Shown here piece by piece: positions 10,575 to 20,793 of a stretch of DNA of 64,000 nucleotides (positions within the stretch are counted from its first letter, which is position 1; every line of letters starts with the position of its first letter). Origin of the DNA: Agrypnia vestita (taxonomy: Eukaryota; Arthropoda; Insecta; Trichoptera; Phryganeidae); the NCBI GenBank assembly GCA_016648135.1, contig JADDOH010023117.1:248001-312000 (forward strand), read 5' to 3'. The translations under genes were made by a program, and so were the position numbers. The notes below the pieces were generated by a model. It saw nothing but the letters and a program-made list of their open reading frames with translations, was not told the origin of the DNA and did not search any database.

Positions 10575-11035
10575 AGTTTTAGCGTATAAGATGATTATCA
10601 GACAGTGCATACATAGCGACTGAGACATGGATACTACTAAGAATGAGCGTAAGCAGATTTTGACAGAAAAATTTTGAGGCATATATTTTGCCCGGTTCTA
10701 CTAAATGAATTTTGACATAGACACTACATCGATAAGCTCTATACTTTGTTTAATGAAATAAGCATCTCAAGGTTTAAATAGTTAAAATAGGAAGACTACG
10801 GTGGTACGGGTTTGGAGAAGATGAACAAACAGAAATCATCGAAGTCATTGTTGAACACAACATCAATAGGGCGTAAGAGCTTTGGAAGGCCATACAAGAT
10901 GGAACGATGATGTCTTCAATGACATATCTGTCTTAGAAATTGAAGACTGGAGAGAAATAGGTACCAATTGAATAAAATTCTTGAAAAGGCCAAGACCCAC
11001 CAAGGGCCGTACAGCCAATAGTAACAACGATGACT
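10575..11035 (+). pseudogene. LINE RT C-terminal relic (same family as 49561-50022)
   Basis: Pieces of frame spell ATETWILL, FRHIL-like and GFGE..N, and the 3' end has GGCCAAGACCCACCAAGG. These correspond in order to the AAETWVLTKRNERALDVF...GGCCAAGACCCACCAAAGG sequence at 49.6-50.0 kb. There are many stops and indels. It is dead and older than that copy. Confidence 0.7.
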
Positions 11036-11122
11036 GTGTATTTTTTGTTTTTTACTCTTGGATCAACTTCTACCCAGTACTGGAACATAAAGGATCGAAG
11101 CCATGGTCTGTTATTTTATATA

Positions 11123-11523
11123 CAGGGTTATTTGTTGTAAAACATTAATAACCTCGCAGGACTATACTCCTGCCTTGATTATGAGTCGAAAATGTTCAAG
11201 CTATCATGACCTAATATCAATAGTTATGGAGATATGCGACATCAAAGTTTGCATTTTTTTTCAACATTTCGTTTCAATACAAATTAAATAAAATGATTAA
11301 AAGCCTGAAAAAATCCAATTGGAATATTTTCCAATTGGAATTCGAAGGTTTTTATTTTTTTATTTGGCTTGTATTAAAGGGAATAAATTTTTCATACTCG
11401 ATATAAGTTACTGTAATGATAGTCCAACGTTTTATTAGGTCATGATAGCTTGAACATTTTCGACTCATAATCAAGGTAGGAGTATAGTCCTGCGAGGTTA
11501 TTAATGTTTTACGAATAACCCTG
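11123..11523. mobile_element. Tc1/mariner-type MITE, CAGGGTTATT termini (family B)
   Basis: A 401-bp element with about 90-bp terminal inverted repeats starting CAGGGTTATT and continuing CATTAATAACCTCGCAGGAC, with TA at both borders (11121-11122, 11524-11525). The best-preserved copy of the most abundant repeat in this window. Noncoding. A CCAATTGGAA repeat lies near the centre. Confidence 0.9.
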
Positions 11524-12118
11524 TATACATAATGTACACAATATTTAGATTATAGCACATATATTATAAAATGGTGCTTTAAGAACAAACGAATTTATCT
11601 TTGGTACCTAACGTAATGCCGCAGCTATTTCATGCCCGACTAGTGTGCGCAAACAATATGAGTACATCGTAAACCAGTATCACACAATGGAAGGTTGGTT
11701 TTTTTTGCATTTAAACCGTAAATTATGACGTAACTGATGATTCGGCGCTTCTTTTCCTCCGTGGACGAATACTCGCGACTTTTTTACTACACATACTTCA
11801 CCGCTAAACTCAGAATTGCGATGGAACGAGTAATGTTTTACATACTTTTCAATGTTTAGATCAATTTTCTGCCTCCGATTCCAAGACTGCAACTTAAAGA
11901 ATAAATATTCTTTAAAATATATATATTTTAGTACCTGCATCAAAGTTTAGATATCGCAAGTTTTTCTTTGCAAAAAAAGAGGTAACTACACTCTACATAT
12001 ATCTTCTAAATCGTTACATCAATAAAACCGAAATTGAGTAGCCAAGAAATTAATTTAATAAATCCATACCTAATGTTTCAATTCAAAATGTTTATGAACG
12101 TCGGTTCACACTAAACCC

Positions 12119-12297
12119 AGACCTCTTTCAATTTAAGAAAGGCAATCGAATTAGTATATGTAAGCCGTGCGTAACAGGCACATTGTTTCGTTGTGTTGGT
12201 GTTTATACCCTAAACGCCAACAACACAACGAAACATGCGTGGTACGCAAGGCTTACACATACTAATTCGATTGTCTTTCTTAAATTGAAAGAGGTCT
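12119..12297. mobile_element. Hairpin MITE, family A, best copy
   Basis: A 179-bp near-perfect foldback. The left arm AGACCTCTTTCAATTTAAGA is mirrored by the right end, the stem is about 85 bp, and the loop around 12208-12216 is tiny (TTTATACCCTAAAC). It could form a cruciform or, if transcribed, a long hairpin RNA. Flanks show no clear target duplication. Confidence 0.85.
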
Positions 12298-12690
12298 ACC
12301 TTACACTCCAATATTATCGCTAATAACATTTCACAGCTGTTTTACTAATTATATATTTCCTTATAAAGAATGAATTCAATTTAATTTTGTATTATTTAGA
12401 AAAATAATTATTAGAATAATACTTTATACCTACAAATTTATATAGTTTAGGTAGCTAATTGGCATAAATTTATATCTATACTCCTTCTCTATGCACGATT
12501 ATACTCTTATATAGAAGGAAGAAAAATACTTTTCTTTATTTTGAATATACATTATGATTACGCTTAAAATGCATGGAGCGTTTTTTTCATTGCCAGCTTC
12601 AAAAATTAACCAAATTGTATAATTTTATTAAAGAAATGAGGAGTACAGAAATGAAAGTAATAAACTGAACATTATATACAATAATTAAGA
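12298..12690. other. No gene seen
   Basis: Strongly AT-rich sequence without repeat ends or a coding signal. Confidence 0.5.
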
Positions 12691-12694
12691 AAAT

Positions 12695-12919
12695 ATGAGC
12701 ATTAATCGACAGGCCGCGGCCAAAAAAATCGTTTTTAGTGTCTATCTATTTATTATTGTTATGTATGTTTCGTTTGGACTGCTCACGTTCAGCTGGCGTG
12801 AAATCCAAAAAAGGCTGTTGATCCGAAAAGCTAAGTTTACCCCCTTTCCCACTGTTTTGTATACTTTCTTCTCCTATTCTCAGCATCTTAATTGTGCTAA
12901 ATTAATGGACGAGACATAG
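12695..12919 (+). CDS. Weak candidate: 74-aa single-pass membrane peptide
   Basis: An ATG-initiated frame with a basic N-terminus (NRQAAAKK), one hydrophobic segment at about residues 12-33 (VFSVYLFIIVMYVSFGLLTF) and a basic stretch after it (REIQKRLLIRKAKF). The topology is reasonable for a small membrane protein, but length alone is weak evidence in AT-rich DNA and the second half looks noncoding. No family recognised; it may be chance. Confidence 0.18.
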   Translation: MSINRQAAAKKIVFSVYLFIIVMYVSFGLLTFSWREIQKRLLIRKAKFTPFPTVLYTFFSYSQHLNCAKLMDET

Positions 12920-13134
12920 AGAACACCACAGAAAAACCAAAAGACGACCGACCTTTACCGCCAAATCTCGCGCAATACGAGCTCAAAGTGTCACTGTGAA
13001 CACGCGCACAAAATATATGAAATAAACAGAATCAGAATATAAATTACAGTGGCTTCCATAATATCCCGTCGGGACAAACATTACATCAGTAATCAGGCGA
13101 AAATAACGTCTTTAAAAATACATTATAAATTATT

Positions 13135-13430
13135 CTAAGCACATTGTTTCCGCGGTTCGAATGATCGACGCGGCGCGGCGTTCGAGGAGTCGGTCCGTGT
13201 CTATTGCGGCGGTGTGACATGTTGGCGAATTTAGCGCATTTTCGCGACTGCACCGCCGCCGGTAGCGGATATAGGATAACTGAGTGGCACATTAGCGCGC
13301 AAGGTGAGCGGTGACCTAATCACCGCGAGACAGGTGAGCGTCCAATCTGCGGGCCGCCCTCGACACAGCATCAACCCGCCAGCTCCTCGATGGGGCGCTG
13401 CGGACCCCGGCACGGGCCAATAGCCAATCA
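13135..13430 (-). promoter_or_regulatory. CpG-rich block, possible minus-strand promoter
   Basis: A 300-bp island of high G+C and CpG in AT-rich DNA. Read on the minus strand it has two close ATTGG (inverted CCAAT) boxes at the upstream edge, then a TCAGT arthropod initiator-like motif near 13280 and an ATG at 13220 (MSHRRNRHGPTPRTPRR...) open for 44 codons. A promoter plus first exon is one reading. It also directly abuts a Penelope-like element, so an element-derived promoter is another. Confidence 0.3.
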
Positions 13431-13537
13431 TTAAAAAAAAATTATGCAGGGCGCAGAATATTCTGCCATGTATGTGAGGAGTATGCGTTGATGTGTTGGT
13501 TAAGTAGTGGCTAGTAATACCGTACCGAAGTCAGGGT

Positions 13538-13729
13538 GTGTCCAAGTTATTGGCTGAGCACTTGGGCCACCATTTTAAATTTGAGCCGAAAATCTTAGGA
13601 AAGCCCAAGAGTCATTACGAGCGCCTGTTCAAGGAGGCACTCGAAATATATAAACACCCGGTGAATATTAACAGGGATGACGGCCTTAAATTAAAAACCT
13701 CGTGGTATCCGGCGCTGCAGAACAATTGA
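13538..13729 (+). pseudogene. Penelope-like GIY-YIG endonuclease C-terminal fragment
   Basis: About 60 residues, with LLAEHLGHHFKFE, then RLFKEALEIYKHPVNINRDD and LKTSWYPAL just before a stop. The order [H.I.F] ... [R...EA.EI..HP.N.NRD.G..L...W.P.L] is the conserved end of the Penelope-like element ORF, downstream of the GIY-YIG nuclease core. The catalytic GIY-YIG residues and the RT are missing. Truncated, non-functional. Confidence 0.8.
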
Positions 13730-13978
13730 ACCGACGACTCCGAGCAGATGATTATCCGGCAATATATGGAACAGTGACATAACGCCACAAGAATTCTTCT
13801 GTCTCCGACACGGTATCACCACACACTACATAAAGACATACACACCCTGCTTCGACACGGTACTACAAGCCAGTACTTAGCCTAACACAAATCTTGGACA
13901 AACCCTGACTTCGGTATTGTATTACAAGCCTTAACAAGTACTTAAACTACACATCAACATGTACTCATCACATCAGTG

Positions 13979-14013
13979 CTGATGATGGGTACTGCTATGG
14001 GATCCGAAATGTA
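13979..14013 (+). ncRNA. Degenerate hammerhead-ribozyme motif in Penelope LTR
   Basis: CTGATGA (13979-13985) and GAAA (14006-14009) flank a 20-nt stem-II region ending GGGATCC, followed by GTA in the cleavage-site position. Stem II pairing is poorer than in the copy at 28.2 kb, so this copy is probably inactive. Confidence 0.4.
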
Positions 14014-14439
14014 AGCCAGAGTGGTAACATATATACGGCAGATTATATCCCAGAAAACTACACACAGAAGATGTCTCGTAGATATTAGCAAAAGCTTCGG
14101 GGAAGTCTTCTTCAATCAATTATGAATATAAAATATTCTTTGCACTTTGGGTGAAATGTCAACAGTTTAGTAGATAAGCGATATCAAAGTTTGCATTTCT
14201 TTTCTCAATATTTCTGACTCATCTTTCGTAAAACAATAGACCATTGGGAAAGTTATTTATATCTAATATTGAAAATTAATTCGCTCTGATACAAGTCCAA
14301 TAAAATATCCACATCAGAAATCAACGATCCGAAATTTCGGCCAGAGAGGTCGTAGAAAAGCTGCAGAATAATGCAAAAAACCTAAACCAGAAAATGATTA
14401 AAACTTTACGAAAAAATCTGCATCTCGCATTCCATAATA

Positions 14440-14620
14440 CATAAAAAGATTGCCGGAAGTCGGGGCCCTGGAAGAAGGAGAACATCATGGCTGAAACCTG
14501 AGACAGTGGTTTGGCCAGTCTACTGCAGAGGTGTTCCTGGCTGCAGTTAACTAAATTCTCATAGCCAACTTGATTGAACGGATAGGGCACAAATAGAAAA
14601 GAAGAAAAAATCTAGTTAAA
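14440..14620 (+). pseudogene. LINE tail relic, same family as 4352-5045
   Basis: GATTGCCGGAAGTCGGGGCC and CTGGAAGAAGGAGAACATCA repeat the 4880-4920 sequence with few changes, followed by the corresponding noncoding tail (GAACGGATAGGGCACAAATA). Only the last roughly 40 codons are left, with a frame break. Confidence 0.75.
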
Positions 14621-14639
14621 AATTTTGCACGGTTTGTTT

Positions 14640-14840
14640 ATAACACAATAATTTCATTGTCTCTCCATCCATCTCTGTCCCCCCGTAACTTTATAAAAAA
14701 AATGTTTAAATATTTTGATAAAAGCCATTATTACAGACTATTTCATGGGTGTCAGCTTTAAATAAGTAAATACGTATTCTTTAGGAACCGGCATGTAAAA
14801 GTGCCGTCATTTTTGACGGGTTACAGCTAGTTAGTTTAAT
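14640..14840. repeat. Interspersed repeat with GTCAAAAATGACGG motif
   Basis: AATAATTTCATTGTCTCTCC at one end and CGTCATTTTTGACGGGTTAC near the other, the same pair of ends as at 62285-62490. It may be a non-autonomous Helitron-like or SINE-like family; I cannot decide. Confidence 0.5.
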
Positions 14841-15239
14841 AATTTATTAACAACTTCCTTGCTACACAAATATGATGCTACAAAACATAGGTTATTTTAT
14901 TTGACAATGTCACCTTCCGTGTTGGCAATATTCACAGACCTATTCAATATACTATGCTGTAAAACTGTTGTGCAGTTTGGCTCGGTATTGTAATTTCAAT
15001 TAATAATTTTATTTGTTAATTAATAATTCTATTTGACTTGTATCAAACTTAATGAATTTTTAATATTCGATATAAATAACTTTCATGATGGTCTAACGTT
15101 TTACAATCAGAGAAATATTGAAAAAAAAATGCAAATTTTGATTTTGCTTATCTAAGCAACTGTAGATGTTTCACCCAAGGTGTAAAAAATATTTTCTGTT
15201 CAAGATTGAATGAAGAAGACTCCCCGAAGTTTTTGCTAC

Positions 15240-15510
15240 TAGTAATGAGACACCACGTCCGTTTGTCTGTCCCCGTAACTTCATGTAACGCCCGTAATTT
15301 CCTTCGAATTGACGGCTAAAAAAACTAAATTAAACAGCCAGAGATGGGGCTTGAACCCCGGGCCAGCAAACCTGAACCAGCCGCTCTATGTAGCTACGGT
15401 CGTCTCTCCGTGGACCGCCAAAAAGATCATATAAATATAAACTAGGGCTTAGCAAAGACGCGAACCAATGTTCATTCAATTGTCATTTTTGTTATTTTTG
15501 ACGGGTTACT
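15240..15510 (-). repeat. Repeat with tRNA-like promoter box (SINE-like)
   Basis: On the minus strand, GGGGTTCAAGCCCCATCTC fits a pol III B box, and TAGCTACATAGAGCGGC about 35 nt upstream may be a degenerate A box. Flanked by the GTCTGTCTGTCC run and GACGGGTTACTGC. Truncated relatives are at 27240-27430 and 28790-28925. Confidence 0.45.
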
Positions 15511-15847
15511 GCTAGTTATTTATCAATAGTTATGGAAATAAGCGACTTCAAAGTTTGCATTTTTCTCAATATTTCTGACTTCTATAAAACGTTGAACAAT
15601 CTTTAAAGTAACTTATATTGAATAGTATAAATTCATATAAGTCAAATTAAATTATTAATTCTTTGAATTTTTATTTATTTATGTACTTACATATACATAG
15701 ATATTAGCAAAAACTTCGGGGGGGTATTCTTCATTAAATTTTTAGAAAATATTCTTTACACTTTGGGTGAAATTTCAACAGTTAAGGAGATCAAAGTTTA
15801 CATTTATTTAACACTTCTGACCTATGATATTTCATTTTTTGGGAAGA

Positions 15848-15918
15848 TGACGTAGCTAAAAACGACTCTTTCAAATTCAACCCTCCCGTCAGCGACGATT
15901 TTTAGCTACATGCACAAT
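15848..15918. repeat. Short hairpin element
   Basis: GTAGCTAAAAACGAC is mirrored by GACGATTTTTAGCTAC about 35 bp later. A small foldback, origin unknown. Confidence 0.55.
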
Positions 15919-16211
15919 TTTCTAGTACTACAATCAGTTCACTTCATATAGTTCATTGAATTAAATTGTAGTGCGTAATATTTCGGTACCTACTACAAAT
16001 GAAGTGCATGCACACTTTGTGGTCTTCAAATTGGTGAATGTGTGTTTTCGTAGTCTTCATTCTGAAATGAAGTTTTTCCCTTTGCTAGTATGCAGTTTTT
16101 CATATAAGTTGAAAGTGGGTGTCAAATTTAAAGCTAAATGTATCTGTTTCTGATAAAACATGTTTATAAACAATTAACAAATAACCTATTTAACATGAGA
16201 TTATCACCTAC

Positions 16212-16327
16212 CTTTAGGGGGTCCAAAAAGCACAACGTCCATAGCTTTGAGGGCTATCTTTTGTTTGTGTATAGGATCCTTTATCCCTAAAACCCCGCTC
16301 AGATATTGCATGTTGTGGACCGCCATT
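16212..16327 (-). CDS. Stim: Stim internal exon: SAM domain, second part
   Basis: A 116-nt exon with acceptor AATTTCAG and donor AAAG|GTAGGT. After one base completing Arg it encodes MAVHNMQYLSGVLGIKDP, then HKQKIALKAMDVVLFGPPK, and ends in phase 1. This is the C-terminal half of the STIM SAM domain, up to the conserved FGPP that directly precedes the ER transmembrane segment. In the family the next exon should supply the transmembrane helix and the start of coiled-coil 1. I found no such exon in the remaining 16 kb downstream, so the rest of the gene probably lies outside the window behind another long intron. Confidence 0.95.
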
Positions 16328-18585
16328 CTGAAATTAAAGTTGCTCAATTAAATAAATGAAATGGTAAATAAATAATCCTGTTAAATTTTAAAAAATTACA
16401 GCTTCTACTATTCACGTCGGCTTTGTTTATATTTTCCAGTAATTGCAATATTTTATTTTGTACATTAAAAACAATGTGTGAATACTACTGCAATGCAAAT
16501 GAGGTCACTTTATGATGCAGTGAAAAATGAACAAATCAGGAAAGAATATAAAGCTGATTTAAGGGTGGTTTGGACATGTCGAGCGAATGAATGAGGAAAT
16601 AGCAGGGCAGGGAAGATGTACAACGCAAGTAGACGACGCCAGAAATAGAGGGCAGCTGTGGGAAGACGTGGCATAACCAGATCAACCAGATACTGGAAGG
16701 TGGTCTTATTAAGAGCAGGGACGTACAGTGAGAATGAGAAGCATGACTTTTTCCTAAGCACATTTTTCGAAAAGAAACCGAAATAAGAGTTACATCTCGC
16801 AATATTTCTATCGCAACAAACTTTTCAGATTTTAATAATTCATAATATTCTGCCAGATAAATATTTAATATCAATTTTGTTTTTGAAATATATGTTTGAA
16901 TAAAAATCATGCTTCAAAAATCAAAAACAAAAATCTTTAAACCCCGCTATCTCAGAATGCATATTTTGATAATGTGGTAGTCTCGCATTCAATATGTGAT
17001 ATGTGCATGTGCTTTTTCCAATCACCAAACATATTACATTTTTTTGAAAACATCACTAAAGCTTTAAAAGTTAAATTTAAATATTGCTATGCTTATACTC
17101 AAATATCTTTTATTTAATAAGTTAGTTAAAATATTAATAAATACCCGGGGATTTCTGATAAAAAAAATTACATTGTAAAATTTCCTAATTCGTTTAATAA
17201 AAACAGTATAGCTACTTATTAATGTGTTGTACATATCTTACAAATTAACCATTATATCATTTACTGAAGGACCAAACCATTGTACTAAAAGAAATATCAT
17301 ATTTAAGGCAAGCATAAAAAATATATGTATAGTAAATTAAAAGTATTGAGAAAAAAAAACATTTCAAATATGTGTATTGTGGCTAACTACTGTTACGCCA
17401 TTTAGTAGGCCAGGAGGATAGACTACATACTTTTCTATCTATCCTGCTCCTGTTAATGTTAAACAGTACCTAATATTTTGTTAATTCGATCATGCCAAGT
17501 CTTCAGCACACATTCTTAATTTCTTCTAGAATGATCACTTAAGCCAGCTCATAGGTTGTAAGTAAGCCCTGGGCCATCGTACAAACGACTCTCACAAACG
17601 TTTCTCATGTAAACAGCTTCGTCTCTGTGAGACTTCCACACTCCCGCAGTGGATAAATCTAGTAATTGTGTTCTCAGAACATACATATAAAAATATTGTT
17701 AATTCTTAATTTCTGTTCCCTTTGATACTCGCTTCATATGTTAACATTACCAACATTTTATTATTAGTATGACTTTGTGCAGAAGGGGCACCATAAAAGT
17801 GTAGGCACCTTCCTCGAATCATGTTCAGTGAACACCGATTGCTTACAGCTGTCTTATTGTGTTGTGTTACGTATTGTGTTTGAAATTAAAGAATTTTGCC
17901 CATTAGGCCCGGCGCTATTACTAATCATACAAATTTTACATACCATAAATTATAAAAGTGTTTTAAATTGATATGCTTGCAGCATGTTCTGATGTCAGTT
18001 AATTTTTACTACAGATATATCTACAATATACAGTAAATCACCATTAACTAGAAGCCCGATGATATGAAATTTGCTGTATTTCGAAATTTTTTTAAATCCA
18101 CAAGTCCCAAAAAGTTAATTTCAAAGCAGATTAACTGAAATAATCTGAAAACCCCGGTAATGAGTCATATTAGTTCACATAAATCAATTTTTTTTAAATT
18201 TGACAAAATTTAAAAAATATTTCAATTTTTTCACATGTGTGAAGAACTAATATGTCAATATCGGGTACATCAGTAATAGAAATGCCGAAATCTTTGTATT
18301 AGCATAATAAATATTATGTTTTTTAAATGATTTCTTGAAATATGCAAAAATACAGATGTTTTTCACAAAATTGATGGCTTAATTAATTGGTCCCTTGAGT
18401 TTCGAATTAATGAGATTCTACTGCATATGGATTTTCATGGAGATCAAGAATCCGGGCTACCAAAATAAGCCCCTAGGATAAGAAAATGAAAATGATGATG
18501 ATAATGCAGAGATATAGTTGTAAATGTGATTGGCACCCTTACCCACCCATGGCCCCACGCCCCACCTTCCTATCTCTATATATAC
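16328..18585 (-). other. Stim intron between the two SAM exons
   Basis: The shortest Stim intron seen here, 2.26 kb, splitting an Arg codon (phase 2). It is AT-rich, with a LINE tail relic at 16555-16745 and a repeat sharing the phrase TCTCTGTGAGAC with 32690-32720. Otherwise nothing recognised. Confidence 0.85.
16555..16745 (+). pseudogene. LINE RT C-terminal relic
   Basis: One frame reads GWFGHVERMNEEIAGQG, then DARNRGQLWEDVA and a stop. This is the [W.GHV.RM] to [RGRP..RW.D] tail of LINE RT proteins. Only about 40 codons remain, within a Stim intron and antisense to Stim. Confidence 0.7.
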
Positions 18586-18698
18586 CTTGGTAGGGTGGCG
18601 CCCGTGACTCGGTGATCTATAAAGGTCTTCGTATACTGTGGAAGTTCAACGTTCTTCTCGAGCCATTCTGTTGTTTGCTCCACAGTCCAATTGTGGAC
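18586..18698 (-). CDS. Stim: Stim internal exon: SAM domain, first part
   Basis: A 113-nt exon with acceptor TTTTTTCAG and donor CCAAG|GTATAT. It starts in phase 0 with VHNWTVEQTTEWL and continues through VELPQY to TGATLP plus two bases of a split Arg codon. This is the start of the STIM SAM domain (human STIM1 has a corresponding NWTVDEVVQWL...VELPQY stretch). The SAM domain mediates lumenal oligomerisation after Ca2+ loss. The split codon is completed by the first A of the following exon (AG+A = Arg), giving the expected LPR junction. Reading past the donor gives a stop within three codons, which supports the splice site. Confidence 0.95.
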
Positions 18699-19740
18699 CT
18701 GAAAAAAGCAAAAAAAAAAATAGTGAGTAATTTTAGCTACCCCAACATTATTTTTATGCTTATTACAAGACACTCTTCGATTTTTATGATTTGGACTACA
18801 TAATTGTGTATGTGCCCTATGTTAAGTACAATCAATACAAGATTTATAGTTTAATTAGTCGCAGACTTATCTTTAACTTATATTTTATCTACAAAGTCGT
18901 TAACAACTTAACTGCTCTCTGGAAATCCTCAGTCACTTTGGCTTTATTTACTTAAAGGTTCATCTAAGAACAAGGTTACGTGCTAGCCATCGAGAAAACA
19001 AACAAAAAAATTATATATTCCGTGAACCTAAAAATAGAATTGCACGTCAACTTGAATTTGATATCAACTTCTTCGAAGGCCCTTATTCCTCATTTGTGCC
19101 TAATATCACAAGATTACTCATGTCACATAAAACATCACATTTATGAAATTGTGTAGTATTTTTCTAATGATAATTTTTTTAATAACCAATATTGATGTGT
19201 AATGCCGATTGGCGTATAAATAAATAATTCCAAAGTTTGCATTAATTTGGTGTAAATCCAATCACCAGGTACCACAAACAAAATGGAAAAAACAAGTATT
19301 ATCTTATTTTATTCTTATGGTGTATATACACGGCTGAAATTTATGTCGACTTCATTCCGAGAATCGCATAAAGGACTGTCATATAAATCTATTCTTTCAA
19401 ATCTCTGAAATGTGAGAGCAAAGTCTGCTCTGTGTGAATGCACCATTAGATTTTAGTATAAACAAATTAAAAATATACTTAATATTTGAGATATTTACAC
19501 ATTGTTCATAACAAAATCAAAAGTAACATTGCTTTTGAATACTAGGGCATTATTTTTAACAGACTAAATGCAAGACCGGGCAAAACAAAATATTGACAAG
19601 TTAGTTTTATACATACAGCCCTGGTAAATACATAATTTAATAAGCTTCAAACATAAAAATCCAGCAAATTAAAATGATGCTATTTTAATAATTACATAAA
19701 ACTACCAAATCGAGTACAGTAAGATATAAAATGAGATATA

Positions 19741-20175
19741 AATAAAATTATGGCCCGCCCAACATAAATTGGCGTGCGGCGAGTTTGGAACTAAAACCCA
19801 CCCCGCCCGCATCCGGCGGAAACCCTTCGCCCTGTCATTCAGTTCATTCTCGTCTTTGAGCGCGAGCTGTGTCATCTTGATTACCAATATACACTGAATT
19901 ATTATGTCCAAAACCTCCAAAACAGTCCGGGATGGTGCAAGAACAATTGCCAATAAAGTATTAAAGTTTTGCGAAGCTGAAAAAGCAAAAAAACAGTTTG
20001 ACAGACAGAGCGGCCGCCGCAGAGCGCGCTGTTACCTGACCGAATTTCTATTGAAGGCTCTGACACTGGTCACCGGACATTCAGTACATTATGTGTAATA
20101 AATTTACACCCTGGCAACTTCTGTTATGCGACAGTGACGCCCTCCTTCGCACGCCAAGTTATAAGTGGTACATCT
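19741..20175 (+). mobile_element. Small TIR element with truncated N-terminal ORF
   Basis: The left end ACATAAATTGGCGTGCGGCG and the right end (inverse of CGCACGCCAAGTTATAAGTG) form imperfect inverted repeats about 0.43 kb apart. The interior is GC-richer than its surroundings. It holds a 64-codon ATG frame at 19904-20098 (MSKTSKTVRDGARTIANKVL start, then AEKAKKQFDRQ), which resembles the start of an insect DDE transposase. It then runs into unrelated sequence and stops. Probably a deletion derivative. Confidence 0.45.
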
Positions 20176-20327
20176 ATAGTCAGTATTTTTTATTGGTTAG
20201 GTGAGGTTGTTATTACATACTGATATTTTATCATAAATATCGTCCATCTATGTAAAATACTGAACCAATAAAAATATATACCAACACCTTCCAAGTTTAA
20301 TTATTATTATACTATTGTATTAATACC

Positions 20328-20358
20328 CTGATGAAGGAACATTGTTTCCGAAACCGGT
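20328..20358 (+). ncRNA. Hammerhead-like motif upstream of the DIRS element
   Basis: CTGATGA, then GGAAC-ATT-GTTTCC (a 5-bp stem with one bulge), then GAAAC. The spacing and core match a minimal type I hammerhead, but stem I and the cleavage triplet are uncertain (a GTT lies 4 nt after GAAAC). It could be the end of another retroelement family. Confidence 0.3.
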
Positions 20359-20419
20359 TGGTTTTTACCTAAAATTAAGTGGTAATAAACTAAGTAAATT
20401 TGTTTATTTATATTTAATT

Positions 20420-20587
20420 ATTTTGTGTTCCGTCTCGACGCCTGGAATCCATTATGAGAGAACAGCCTGCTGTTTCGGCACTTAGACACGCATTCCTACC
20501 CCCTCTGATTCCCTGTTTGCGACATAATTTATTCCCGCTGGTATCCCTGTTTCCGGTTATGTCGGCGTAACGGTTTTTCTTTCATAT
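20420..20587 (+). repeat. DIRS left inverted terminal repeat
   Basis: GTCTCGACGCCTGGAATCC, CATTATGAGAGAACAGCC and GCGTAACGGTTTTTCTTTC are mirrored in the right terminal repeat. The only notable differences are a few substitutions and a 4-nt gap in the GCGACATAATTT stretch. The outermost TGTGTTCCGTCTCGACG differs from the right end (CCCTCGACG), as usual for DIRS termini. Confidence 0.93.
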
Positions 20588-20793
20588 AACGTCGTCGTTT
20601 CGCGCCATTTGCACGCGTCTAGACACACCAACTTTTGTTGGGATTTTTTTGTGTTTCTATTGCAATCTACCCCCTTAATTTTTGATCCCTAGGTTAACAA
20701 ACATTAGACTATACAAATTTTTAACATAGTGCGACAGGACGTTGATATTTTAGTGTAAATCCCGTGAATTTCGTCAAACGATTTGTTAACAAG

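Larger units (their letters stand above)
13440..14062 (+). mobile_element. Penelope-like retroelement, 3' part with inverted LTR pieces
   Basis: The C-terminal coding piece (13538-13729) is flanked by related LTR segments in opposite orientation. 13445-13545 carries CCGTACCGAAGTCAGGGTGTG, and 13840-14062 carries the reverse-complement order ending in CTGATGATGGG...GGATCCGAAA. The same LTR occurs on the minus strand at 28168-28410. Inverted or partial LTR pairs and hammerhead motifs are known features of Penelope-like elements. The reverse transcriptase itself is absent. Confidence 0.75.

Noticed and set aside
16536..16910. 124-codon minus-strand frame
   Set aside because: It is antisense to a recognisable LINE RT tail (GHVERM) and continues into AT-rich sequence.
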